From assembly GCA_910584265.1 (NCBI GenBank), contig CAJTZE010000054.1, forward strand, positions 1 through 21,556: a stretch of DNA of 21,556 nucleotides. The letters run 5' to 3'. The notes under the pieces were generated by a model. It was not told where the DNA came from. It did not search any database and worked only from the letters and a program-made list of their open reading frames with translations. The position numbers and the translations under genes were made by a program. The stretch comes from an uncultured Dorea sp. Its GTDB lineage: Bacteria > Bacillota > Clostridia > Lachnospirales > Lachnospiraceae. Below are positions 14,610 through 21,469 of this stretch, one piece after another. The first letter of the stretch is position 1, and each line of letters begins with the position of its first letter.

Positions 14610-15964
14610 GGAAGAAGGAATATCTGGATATTGTACAGGAGCAGATCCGCTGCAAACTGGCAAGGGACGGTGTGAGAAGAGAGCTGGAGGGGCATATTGA
14701 GGATCAGGCCGGATGTTACCTGGCGCGGGGAATTGCCGCCTATGAAGCAGAAGAGATGGCTGTCCGGGATATGGGCGATCCGGTGGAAATCGGGAATGCA
14801 ATGGATCTGATCCACCGGCCTAAGATGGCATGGAAGAGTATCGGGGTGATTATTGCGATCAGTCTGGCAGTTTTTATCCTGCAGTATATTCTGCGGAGCA
14901 GCATTCCAGAGGAGAAGGTATACTGGGTGTCATGGGTTCCGGGAGGAGCGCCCCGCTATCTGCTGATTCAGATTGCAGGCTGGGGAGTAATGACCGGGGT
15001 CTGTTATCTGGACTATACCAGAATCGGGAAATATGCGGTACGTTTTATGCTATTGGGATGTGCAGGAATCATTTTTTTGGGAATGTCTGCCATGACATCT
15101 GTAAATGGTGCGGCTTATTGGTTTTTTGCAGGGCAGGGTATTTCATTCCAGATGGTAATGTTTCTGTTTCCGCCGCTATATGGAGCAGTTTTATACCGAT
15201 ACCGCGGACAGGGATATCAGGGCGTGGCAGCAGGTATTCTGTGGATGCTTCCGTCTTTGCTCATAATGTGGAGTGAAAAAGCAGCATTGACAGCATTTAT
15301 CATGGGAGTCAGCTATTTGGTGATGCTTTCTGTAACGATATGGAAAGACTGGTTTGTAGTTCCTAAAAAGATAACTATCATTTCTCTGTGGGCCGCTGCT
15401 GTGTTTTTATGGGAGTTTTGGATATATTATCTCAGGCATTGGGGCGCTCCCTATCAAATGGAGCGTATAGAGGCTGTTTCGGATCCGTATGGCGCGGGTG
15501 CTGGATATGCAGCGTCGGCAATGAAAACGATCATCTCTGGCAGCCGGCTTTTTGGAACAAAAGAGGGGTTTGCGGGAGATGTAGAAGGAATTGCATATAC
15601 CGGAGATTATACCTTGAGTCTGATATGCGGATATTATGGAGTGTTAACTGCGGTAATTCTTGTAGTAAGCATATTGTTATTACTGCTGTATTTTCTCCAT
15701 ATGTCTTTTGGGCAGAGAAATCAGCTGGGGATGATTATGGGAATGGGCTGCAGTGTGGTATTTTTGGTGGAGTTTTTTCTATATATACTGGGAAATACCG
15801 GCCGTCTTCCGGGAGTGTCCTACTGCCCGTTTCTTGGATATGGAGGGACAGGAATGATGATCGATTATATATTAATGGGAATCCTGCTCAGCGTTTACCG
15901 GTATGAGCATGTGGCATCTGAGGTGAAAATAGAGAAACGGACATATGCAAAGCAGGAGGATTGA
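14606..15964 (+). CDS. HAAS-like domain fused to a SEDS (FtsW/RodA-like) membrane core
   Basis: A 452-aa protein. Residues about 1-72 form a soluble helical domain of the HAAS/DUF1700 type (LDIVQEQIRCKLARDGVRRE, EAEEMAVRDMGDPVEIGNAM). About ten membrane segments follow from residue 78. SEDS hallmarks can be traced: VNGAAYWFFAGQGISFQ (about 166-182) resembles the NGARRWI...FQPSE region; DPYGAGAGYAASAM (293-306) the DPxGxGYQ loop; TGDYTLSLICGYYG (332-345) the HTDFIF...EELG region with Asp334 at the catalytic position; and LPGVSYCPFLGYGGTGM (401-417) the LPFISYGG motif. SEDS proteins polymerise glycan strands from lipid II. Differences from the standard motifs (loss of the NGA-RR pair and of the QPSE glutamate) leave activity uncertain. 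Start by ATGA overlap with padR, after GGGAGG. Confidence 0.82.
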   Translation: MRKKEYLDIVQEQIRCKLARDGVRRELEGHIEDQAGCYLARGIAAYEAEEMAVRDMGDPVEIGNAMDLIHRPKMAWKSIGVIIAISLAVFILQYILRSSIPEEKVYWVSWVPGGAPRYLLIQIAGWGVMTGVCYLDYTRIGKYAVRFMLLGCAGIIFLGMSAMTSVNGAAYWFFAGQGISFQMVMFLFPPLYGAVLYRYRGQGYQGVAAGILWMLPSLLIMWSEKAALTAFIMGVSYLVMLSVTIWKDWFVVPKKITIISLWAAAVFLWEFWIYYLRHWGAPYQMERIEAVSDPYGAGAGYAASAMKTIISGSRLFGTKEGFAGDVEGIAYTGDYTLSLICGYYGVLTAVILVVSILLLLLYFLHMSFGQRNQLGMIMGMGCSVVFLVEFFLYILGNTGRLPGVSYCPFLGYGGTGMMIDYILMGILLSVYRYEHVASEVKIEKRTYAKQED

Positions 15965-15980
15965 TAAAGGAGATTAGAGT

Positions 15981-16547
15981 ATGAAGCACTCACAAATTAC
16001 CGATTGGTGCCATGAAATCATCCGCTCCCAGGTCATGGAGGGCGGAAATTGTATTGACGCGACGATGGGGAAAGGAAATGATACGCTGCTGCTGTGTAAG
16101 CTTGCAGGGACAGAAGGACATGTGACGGCATTTGACATACAGGAGGAAGCACTGGAATGTACAAGAGCCCTTCTTACAGAACAGGGAATGTGCGGACGGG
16201 CGGAGCTGATTCTGGACGGGCATGAGCATATGGCAGAATATGCAGAGCCGGAGTCTGTTGACTTGATCTGCTTTAATTTTGGTTATCTGCCGGGAGGGGA
16301 TCATCGGATTGCAACGAGGCCGGATACCAGCATTCAGGGAATTAATGCAGGTTTGTCACTGTTAAAGCCCGCAGGAATGATGAGCCTGTGCATTTACAGT
16401 GGAGGGGATACAGGCTTTGAGGAGAAAGAAAGGATTCTGGAATATATTAAGAAACTGCCGTCTAAGGAGTATACAGTTATTGTAAATGAATATTACAATA
16501 GGAAAAATAATCCTCCGATGCCGGTATTTATATGGAAAAAAAGTTGA
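15981..16547 (+). CDS. mnmM: MnmM/YtqB-family SAM-dependent tRNA methyltransferase
   Basis: A 188-aa class I methyltransferase. The SAM-binding motif I reads CIDATMGKGNDTLLLCKLAG (about 24-43), motif II is HVTAFDIQEEAL, and the family signature FNFGYLPGGDH (about 98-108) followed by TRPDTSIQGINAGL is characteristic of the group once called putative rRNA methylase (YtqB). Members in Bacillus and Staphylococcus were later shown to methylate the aminomethyl group at the wobble uridine of certain tRNAs, which is the function I infer. ATG 15981 follows AAGGAG. It begins 16 nt after the SEDS gene and probably shares its transcript, with no evident functional link. A small dyad (16541-16546 with 16556-16561) overlaps the stop, too weak to call a terminator. 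Confidence 0.85.
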   Translation: MKHSQITDWCHEIIRSQVMEGGNCIDATMGKGNDTLLLCKLAGTEGHVTAFDIQEEALECTRALLTEQGMCGRAELILDGHEHMAEYAEPESVDLICFNFGYLPGGDHRIATRPDTSIQGINAGLSLLKPAGMMSLCIYSGGDTGFEEKERILEYIKKLPSKEYTVIVNEYYNRKNNPPMPVFIWKKS

Positions 16548-16566
16548 AATTTTCGCAACTTAATGC

Positions 16567-16595
16567 TTTAATTTGTGAAAGTGTTGTGTTATACT
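16567..16595 (+). promoter_or_regulatory. Probable promoter of the ior operon
   Basis: TATACT (16590-16595) is a good -10 box. The best -35 is TTTAAT (16567-16572) at 17 nt, which is a poor match, so the promoter may need an activator. Confidence 0.45.
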
Positions 16596-16600
16596 TAACT

Positions 16601-16631
16601 ACGTGATTAGGATATAAGGATAATATCACGT
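16601..16631 (+). promoter_or_regulatory. Inverted repeat at the ior transcription start
   Basis: ACGTGAT (16601-16607) and ATCACGT (16625-16631) form a perfect 7-bp inverted repeat with a 17-nt centre, just downstream of the -10 box and ending 5 nt before the ribosome binding site. It could be an operator or an mRNA hairpin affecting translation of iorA. Confidence 0.5.
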
Positions 16632-16649
16632 ACAGAAAGGATGAAAGAG

Positions 16650-18404
16650 ATGTCAGAATCGAAGAAAGTGATTATGCTCGGAAATGAAGCGATTGCCAGA
16701 GGCGCGTATGAGGCGGGAGTGAAGGTATCTGCTGCATATCCGGGTACTCCGAGTACTGAGATTAGTGAATATCTGGTGCAATATAAAGATGACGTATACT
16801 GTGAGTGGTCTCCCAATGAGAAGGTTGCAGTGGAGGCAGCTGTAGGCGCTTCGCTGGCTGGGGCCAGAGCCATGTCCTGCATGAAGCATGTGGGCTTTAA
16901 CGTAGCGGCAGACCCGGCTTACAGTGTTTCCTATATGGGTGTCAACGGCGGTCTGGTGATCGTAGTTGCGGATGATCCGGGACTTTACAGCTCCCAAAAT
17001 GAGCAGGATACCAGAATGGTTGCCCGCGCGGCGAAGCTTCCGGTAGTGGAGCCCTCTGACAGCAGTGAGGCGAAGGAATTTCTGAAAATGGCGTTTGAGC
17101 TGAGCGAACAGTTTGACCGGCCGTTTGTTTACCGCACCACCACAAGACTGGCTCATTCTCAGGGAATCGTGGAGCTGCATGACCGTCAGGCTCCGGAGGA
17201 TAAGCCGTATGAGAAGAATATTCGTAAGAATGTTATGATGCCGGGCAATGCGAAGCTCAGACATGTGGAGATCGAGAAGCGTAATGCGGAGCTTGCGGAG
17301 GCGGCCAACACGCTTCCGATGAACCGGGTGGAGATGAAGGATACGAGAATCGGCGTGATCACAAGCGGTATTCCTTATCAGTATGTAAAGGAGGCTCTGC
17401 CGGAGGCATCTGTCTGTAAGCTGGGATTGGTGAATCCGCTGCCAAAGAAGATGATTGAGGAATTTGCGGCGAAGGTGGATACACTTTATATTGTAGAGGA
17501 GCTGGATCCGGTAATTGAAGAGCAGGTAAGGGCATGGGGGATTCCGTGTATCGGAAAGGAAATCTTTACCGTACAGGGCGAATACAGCGCCAATATGCTC
17601 CGTCAGGCTGTTCTCGGAGAAAAGCTGGAGCTTCAGGCACCGGCCGAGGTGCCGGGAAGACCTCCGATTTTATGTCCGGGATGTCCTCACAGAAGTGTAT
17701 ACTATGTATTGAATAAGCTGAAAATGCATGCGGCGGGAGACATCGGCTGTTATACCTTGGGAGCCGTAGCGCCTCTTGGCGTGGTGGATACTACTATGTG
17801 CATGGGTTCGAGTATTTCGACGCTTCACGGCATGGAGAAGGCAAAGGGCAGGGAATATATGAAAAATTGGGTCGCAGTAATCGGCGATTCAACATTTTTA
17901 CATACAGGCGTGAATTCTTTGATGAATATGGTATATAACCATGCATCCGGAACGGTTATGATCCTGGATAACTCTACCACAGGCATGACCGGTCATCAGG
18001 ATCATGCGGCCACCGGAAAGACACTGATGGGAGAGGATACGTATGCAATCGATATTCCAGGGCTGTGCCGTGCAATGGGAGTTTTGAATGTAACGGTGGT
18101 GAATGCTTTCGACATCGATGAACTGGAGAAGGTAGTGAAGGAAGAGACCGCAAGGGATCAGGTATCTGTGATCATCACCAAGTCGCCATGTGTGCTGCTA
18201 AGCAAGGGAAAGAAGCCTTTGTATGCCGCTCTTGAAGAGAAATGTAAAAAATGCGGTATGTGCATGAAGCCAGGCTGTCCTGCTATGACAAGGAATGAAG
18301 ACGGAACCATCCGCATTGACGATACCATGTGTACCGGCTGCGGACTCTGTGAGAAGCTGTGTAAATTCGGCGCGATTGAATTAGTAAAGGACGGTGATAG
18401 GTAA
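16650..18404 (+). CDS. iorA: Indolepyruvate:ferredoxin oxidoreductase, alpha subunit
   Basis: A 584-aa TPP- and iron-sulfur-dependent subunit that, with IorB, decarboxylates aryl pyruvates (from Trp, Phe, Tyr) to aryl-acetyl-CoA while reducing ferredoxin. The N-terminal pyrimidine-binding part has AAYPGTPSTEI (about 28-38). A central domain follows. The TPP pyrophosphate-binding part shows CPGCPHRS (about 342-349), GDIGCYTLG and the GDS...DN motif (IGDSTF near 411, MILDNSTTGM about 30 residues on). The C-terminal ferredoxin part (about 532-584) has two 4Fe-4S motifs, CKKCGMCMKPGC and CTGCGLCEKLC. I prefer ATG 16650 over ATG 16641 because AAAGGA is then at proper distance; the earlier one sits directly on the binding site. 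Stop overlaps the iorB start (TAATG). Confidence 0.95.
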   Translation: MSESKKVIMLGNEAIARGAYEAGVKVSAAYPGTPSTEISEYLVQYKDDVYCEWSPNEKVAVEAAVGASLAGARAMSCMKHVGFNVAADPAYSVSYMGVNGGLVIVVADDPGLYSSQNEQDTRMVARAAKLPVVEPSDSSEAKEFLKMAFELSEQFDRPFVYRTTTRLAHSQGIVELHDRQAPEDKPYEKNIRKNVMMPGNAKLRHVEIEKRNAELAEAANTLPMNRVEMKDTRIGVITSGIPYQYVKEALPEASVCKLGLVNPLPKKMIEEFAAKVDTLYIVEELDPVIEEQVRAWGIPCIGKEIFTVQGEYSANMLRQAVLGEKLELQAPAEVPGRPPILCPGCPHRSVYYVLNKLKMHAAGDIGCYTLGAVAPLGVVDTTMCMGSSISTLHGMEKAKGREYMKNWVAVIGDSTFLHTGVNSLMNMVYNHASGTVMILDNSTTGMTGHQDHAATGKTLMGEDTYAIDIPGLCRAMGVLNVTVVNAFDIDELEKVVKEETARDQVSVIITKSPCVLLSKGKKPLYAALEEKCKKCGMCMKPGCPAMTRNEDGTIRIDDTMCTGCGLCEKLCKFGAIELVKDGDR

Positions 18405-18973
18405 TGGCAGTGAAGAATATCATGATTGTTGGCGTAGGCGGGCAGGGAACACTCCTTACCAGCCGGATTTTGGGCGGACTTGCGATTTCTGCAGGCTATG
18501 ATGTGAAGCTTTCTGAGGTTCATGGTATGGCTCAGCGGGGCGGAAGCGTTGTCACATTTGTCCGATATGGACAGGATGTGGCGGAGCCGATCGTAGAGGA
18601 GGGGCAGGCGGATGTTATCATTGCCTTTGAGAGATTAGAGGCACTGCGTTATGCTCATTTCCTGAAAAAGGACGGGGCGCTGGTGGTAAATGACTGGAAG
18701 ATCGACCCGATGCCGGTTGTGATCGGGGCGGCCAAATATCCGGAGAATATTATTGAGAATCTTGAAAAAGAGCATAAGGTCTATACGGTAAATGCCACAG
18801 AAGAGTCCAAAATGCTTGGTAATCCAAGGGTATTTAATCTGATTGTCTTAGGCGTGGCGGCGCAGCATATGGATTTTACAAAGGAACAGTGGTATCAGGT
18901 GATTGAGAATACCGTACCGCCAAAGACAATTGAGATCAATAAGAAAGCATTTGATACAGGATATGAGATGTAA
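18404..18973 (+). CDS. iorB: Indolepyruvate:ferredoxin oxidoreductase, beta subunit
   Basis: A 189-aa partner of IorA and member of the pyruvate ferredoxin oxidoreductase gamma family. The N-terminal motif GVGGQGTLLTSRILGGLAI and the following SEVHGMAQRGGSVVTFVRYG are typical. It binds the coenzyme A side of the reaction in related enzymes. The gene starts on the last base of the iorA stop, so the subunits are made in step. Its 3' end is followed by a 241-nt structured gap before paaK, unusual inside such an operon. Length is normal for the family. Confidence 0.95.
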   Translation: MAVKNIMIVGVGGQGTLLTSRILGGLAISAGYDVKLSEVHGMAQRGGSVVTFVRYGQDVAEPIVEEGQADVIIAFERLEALRYAHFLKKDGALVVNDWKIDPMPVVIGAAKYPENIIENLEKEHKVYTVNATEESKMLGNPRVFNLIVLGVAAQHMDFTKEQWYQVIENTVPPKTIEINKKAFDTGYEM

Positions 18974-18974
18974 A

Positions 18975-19200
18975 GCAGGTATATAAATGCTAGTATCTGC
19001 CTTGGGGCAGTTAGATATACAGATGAAGGAGGTGTCATATATTATGAAAAAATATAAGAGGGATACCTTCATGTTTGGGAACCTTCGTCTCGCATAAGCG
19101 GTAAGCCAACAGAGGCGGAGGGTAAAAAACTGGTTGGCATTGCCTGCATACGCAGGAATAATGTAGAAAGTAGAACCCCCAGACCATGAGGGAAGAATAA
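18975..19200 (+). promoter_or_regulatory. Structured gap between iorB and paaK, candidate cis-regulatory RNA
   Basis: GCAGGTAT (18975-18982) can pair with GTATCTGC (18993-19000), but the same GTATCTGCC can instead pair with GGCAG-tt-AGATATAC (19006-19020), so two hairpins exclude each other. ATGAAGG (19023-19029), which holds part of a ribosome binding site, pairs with CCTTCAT (19066-19072). GCCAACAG (19105-19112) pairs with CTGGTTGGC (19130-19138) with one bulge. CCTGC-ATAC-GCAGG (19143-19156) is a tight hairpin. No known riboswitch class was recognised. It could regulate paaK separately from iorAB or stabilise or process the mRNA. Confidence 0.4.
19044..19097 (+). CDS. Possible 17-residue leader peptide
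   Basis: ATG 19044 opens a 17-codon frame (MKKYKRDTFMFGNLRLA) ending in TAA at 19095-19097, preceded by a strong AAGGAGG site (19027-19033) with 10-nt spacing. The ribosome binding site is paired with a segment inside the peptide's own coding sequence. It contains Tyr, two Phe and several Lys/Arg codons but no run of one residue, so classic amino acid attenuation is not evident. Its position in front of paaK in an aromatic catabolism operon makes a leader role plausible. It may equally be a short real protein or chance. Confidence 0.35.
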   Translation: MKKYKRDTFMFGNLRLA

Positions 19201-19214
19201 GGAGAAGAAGAAAA

Positions 19215-20546
19215 ATGGCGAAGGTTTTGTTACGGGATTGGAAAGAACAGTATAGAGACGAAAAGATTGAATGTATGAGCAGGGACGAGATGTCTTCGCT
19301 CCAGAGTGAGAGACTTGTTAAACAGGTAAAGAATGTGTATGAGAACGTTCCGTTCTATCGTAAGAAGATGGATGAGCTTGGGGTACAGCCCGGCGATATC
19401 AAAGGGATCGAGGATATACATAAGCTCCCATTCACGACTAAGGAGGATCTGAGAGATAACTATCCGTTCGGCCTTCTGGCTGTTCCGAAGGAAAAGATTG
19501 CCAGAGTACAGGGAACATCGGGAACCACCGGAAAGCTTACTTTGGCCGCATATACGGAAAAAGATGTGGATACCTGGGGCGAGTGTGTGGCAAGGGGGCT
19601 TGTGATGGCCGGCCTGACCTCTGCCGACCGTATTCATGTATGCTATGGCTATGGACTGTTCACCGGCGGTATGGGATTGGATCTGGGAGCAAGGGCGCTG
19701 GGAGCGATGGCGATTCCGATGTCGTCTGGAAATACCAAACGTCAGCTGATGTGCATGGAGGATTTCGGTGCAACTGCATTCGGATGTACGCCTTCTTATG
19801 CTATGTATCTGGCGGAGGCGGCCGCGGAAGCAGGCATTGTAGACCGGCTTCAGATTAAGGCAAGTATTAACGGAGCAGAGCCGTGGACCGATGAGATGCG
19901 GTTAAAGATTGAGGAAATTTTAAATATTAATACCTTCGATATTTACGGACTGTGTGAGATCACAGGACCCGGCGTTGCTATGGATTGTATTCATCACAAG
20001 GGACTTCATGTATATGAGGATCATTTCTACCCGGAGATTTTGAATCCCGCTGATCAGAGTGCGTGTGCGGACGGGGAGACCGGAGAGCTGGTATTTACTA
20101 CACTCACAAAGGAGGGTATGCCTTTGCTGCGTTACAGAACTAAGGATCTGACCAGCATCGACCACAGCCCCTGTACATGCGGTAGAACACTGCCAAGGAT
20201 CCAGAAGTTCACAGGCAGAACGGATGATATGAAGGTTATCCGCGGTGTCAATGTATTCCCGACACAGGTGGAGGCGGCGCTGTTGTCTATGGGCGGTCAG
20301 GTTGCACCGCATTATATGCTGATTGTAGACCGTGAAAATAATCTGGATGTGCTTACTGTTATGGTAGAGGTTACAGAGGAATATTTCTCAGATGAGATCC
20401 GAAAAATGGAAGCATTGAAGGCAAAGGTCGGAGCTGTTTTGAAGCAGGCTCTTGGTATTTCTGTAAAGGTGAAGCTGGTTGAGCCTAAGACCATCCAGAG
20501 AAGCGAAGGCAAAGCAAAACGCGTGATTGACAATAGAAATCTGTAG
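19215..20546 (+). CDS. paaK: Phenylacetate-CoA ligase family protein (aryl-acetate:CoA ligase)
   Basis: A 443-aa adenylate-forming enzyme that joins an aryl acetate to coenzyme A via an acyl-AMP. The P-loop VQGTSGTTGKLTLAAY lies at residues 98-113. FGCTPSYAMYLAE and DIYGLCEITGPGVA are the later core motifs, and GRTDDMKVIRGVNVFPTQVE is the hinge before the small C-terminal domain. The C-terminal KAKRVIDNR includes the likely catalytic lysine. Length matches the family. AAGGAGAAG precedes ATG 19215. Next to iorAB the substrate is likely indoleacetate, phenylacetate or 4-hydroxyphenylacetate. It could run towards aryl-CoA (uptake and reductive synthesis of aromatic amino acids) or handle the aryl-CoA produced by IorAB; the sequence does not fix the direction. 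Confidence 0.93.
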   Translation: MAKVLLRDWKEQYRDEKIECMSRDEMSSLQSERLVKQVKNVYENVPFYRKKMDELGVQPGDIKGIEDIHKLPFTTKEDLRDNYPFGLLAVPKEKIARVQGTSGTTGKLTLAAYTEKDVDTWGECVARGLVMAGLTSADRIHVCYGYGLFTGGMGLDLGARALGAMAIPMSSGNTKRQLMCMEDFGATAFGCTPSYAMYLAEAAAEAGIVDRLQIKASINGAEPWTDEMRLKIEEILNINTFDIYGLCEITGPGVAMDCIHHKGLHVYEDHFYPEILNPADQSACADGETGELVFTTLTKEGMPLLRYRTKDLTSIDHSPCTCGRTLPRIQKFTGRTDDMKVIRGVNVFPTQVEAALLSMGGQVAPHYMLIVDRENNLDVLTVMVEVTEEYFSDEIRKMEALKAKVGAVLKQALGISVKVKLVEPKTIQRSEGKAKRVIDNRNL

Positions 20547-20562
20547 GAGGAGGAATGAGACT

Positions 20563-21006
20563 ATGAGTTTAAGTAATACAGTACAACAGTTATCCGTATT
20601 TTTAGAGAACAGGGCAGGCCGTCTGGATGAGGTACTGAGCGTGCTTGCAGAGGGCGGAGTGAATATTGTGGCCTTAAGCCTTGCAGATACCTCCGATTAT
20701 GGAATGCTCCGCATGATCGTGTCCGATCCGCATAAGGGACGCGTGGTGCTGAAGGATGCAGGCATTACAGCAATGCTGACCGATGTGGTTGCTTTCCGCG
20801 TATCTCATGATACAGGGTCGCTTAGCAAGGCAATGCATCAGCTTGTGGAAGGTGAGATCAATATTGAGTATATGTATGCATTTGCAAATGGGGATGATGC
20901 GGCTGCGGTTCTTAAGAGCGATGAGCCGGTAAGAGTGGTAGATATCCTTCTGGGAAGCGGATTTAAGGTATACAGTGCAGACGAGGCATATACAGCTAAT
21001 GCATAG
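20563..21006 (+). CDS. Tandem ACT-domain protein
   Basis: A 147-aa protein consisting of two ACT domains and nothing else. The first (about 8-70) begins QLSVFLENRAGRLDEVLSVL with the usual turn GGVNIVALSLADTSDYGMLR. The second (about 75-140) has FRVSHDTGSLSKAMHQLVEG and INIEYMYAFA, then DILLGSGFKVYS. ACT domains bind amino acids as allosteric effectors. As the last gene of the ior-paaK operon it probably senses an aromatic amino acid or product and modulates one of these enzymes; this is inference. ATG 20563 follows a strong GGAGGAGG just after the paaK stop. An ATG 10 nt earlier opens only a 3-codon frame. The same gene order occurs in other anaerobes and some archaea. Confidence 0.9.
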   Translation: MSLSNTVQQLSVFLENRAGRLDEVLSVLAEGGVNIVALSLADTSDYGMLRMIVSDPHKGRVVLKDAGITAMLTDVVAFRVSHDTGSLSKAMHQLVEGEINIEYMYAFANGDDAAAVLKSDEPVRVVDILLGSGFKVYSADEAYTANA

Positions 21007-21031
21007 GGCATATAGATAGTTATAGAATCAA

Positions 21032-21061
21032 AAAGGGATGTCAGTTATCTGACATCCCTTT
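21032..21061. terminator. Strong bidirectional terminator
   Basis: AAAGGGATGTCAG (21032-21044) pairs perfectly with CTGACATCCCTTT (21049-21061) around TTAT. On the minus strand the stem is followed by further Ts (CCCTTTTTGATT), on the plus strand by TTT then C. It ends the ior-paaK operon from the left and serves the cold-shock gene from the right. Confidence 0.85.
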
Positions 21062-21171
21062 CCCGCATTCTAATGTATGCTTTTAAATATTTAAATTAAT
21101 CCTTAAATAACGAAGTAAAAAAATTTACATAATTAAAAGGTACATTCCCCATGTTATGAATGCGAAACTGT

Positions 21172-21372
21172 CTAACATCTTACAACGTTAACAGCCTGAG
21201 GTCCTTTTGCGCCGTCTGTTACATCAAATTCAACAGTCTGGCCTTCTTCTAATGATTTAAAACCATCCATGGCAATACCAGAATAATGTACAAAAACATC
21301 ATTGCCGGCTTCGTCAGAGATGAAGCCGTAGCCTTTCTGATTGTTAAACCATTTTACTGTACCTTTGCTCAT
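21172..21372 (-). CDS. Cold-shock protein (CspA family)
   Basis: A 66-aa single-stranded nucleic acid binding protein of the OB fold that acts as an RNA chaperone. RNP1 is KGYGFI in NNQKGYGFISDEAG (residues about 10-23), and RNP2 is DVFVHYSGI (about 25-33). The rest, GQTVEFDVTDGAKGPQAVNV, matches the family end. Length is normal. The start at 21372 has GGAGG upstream. About 110 nt of AT-rich sequence without any gene separates its stop from the bidirectional terminator. Confidence 0.96.
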   Translation of the reverse strand: MSKGTVKWFNNQKGYGFISDEAGNDVFVHYSGIAMDGFKSLEEGQTVEFDVTDGAKGPQAVNVVRC

Positions 21373-21408
21373 TGCAATACCTCCATTACTATAAAAAGTG
21401 TAAACGAA

Positions 21409-21469
21409 ATCTATAGTCTTTATAGATATGATACTGTTTCACATTACCATATATCGTATAAGAAGTCAA
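21409..21469 (-). promoter_or_regulatory. Promoter and leader hairpin of the cold-shock gene
   Basis: On the minus strand TTGACT (21469-21464) and TAATGT (21446-21441) are 17 nt apart. The leader of about 60 nt contains the perfect hairpin ATCTATA-AAGAC-TATAGAT (21427-21409), which is entirely A/U apart from two G-C pairs and could be temperature sensitive. Upstream, 21470-21556 shows no further feature. Confidence 0.5.

Noticed and set aside
15388..15906. A 172-codon plus-strand frame inside the SEDS gene
   Set aside because: It lies in an alternative frame of a gene with clear SEDS motifs and shows no family of its own.
18974..19214. T-box, TPP, SAM, fluoride, guanidine or THF riboswitch in the iorB-paaK gap
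   Set aside because: I looked for the conserved core bases of these classes (for example the T-box sequence and the fluoride GATGG core) and did not find them; only an unclassified structured region is supported.
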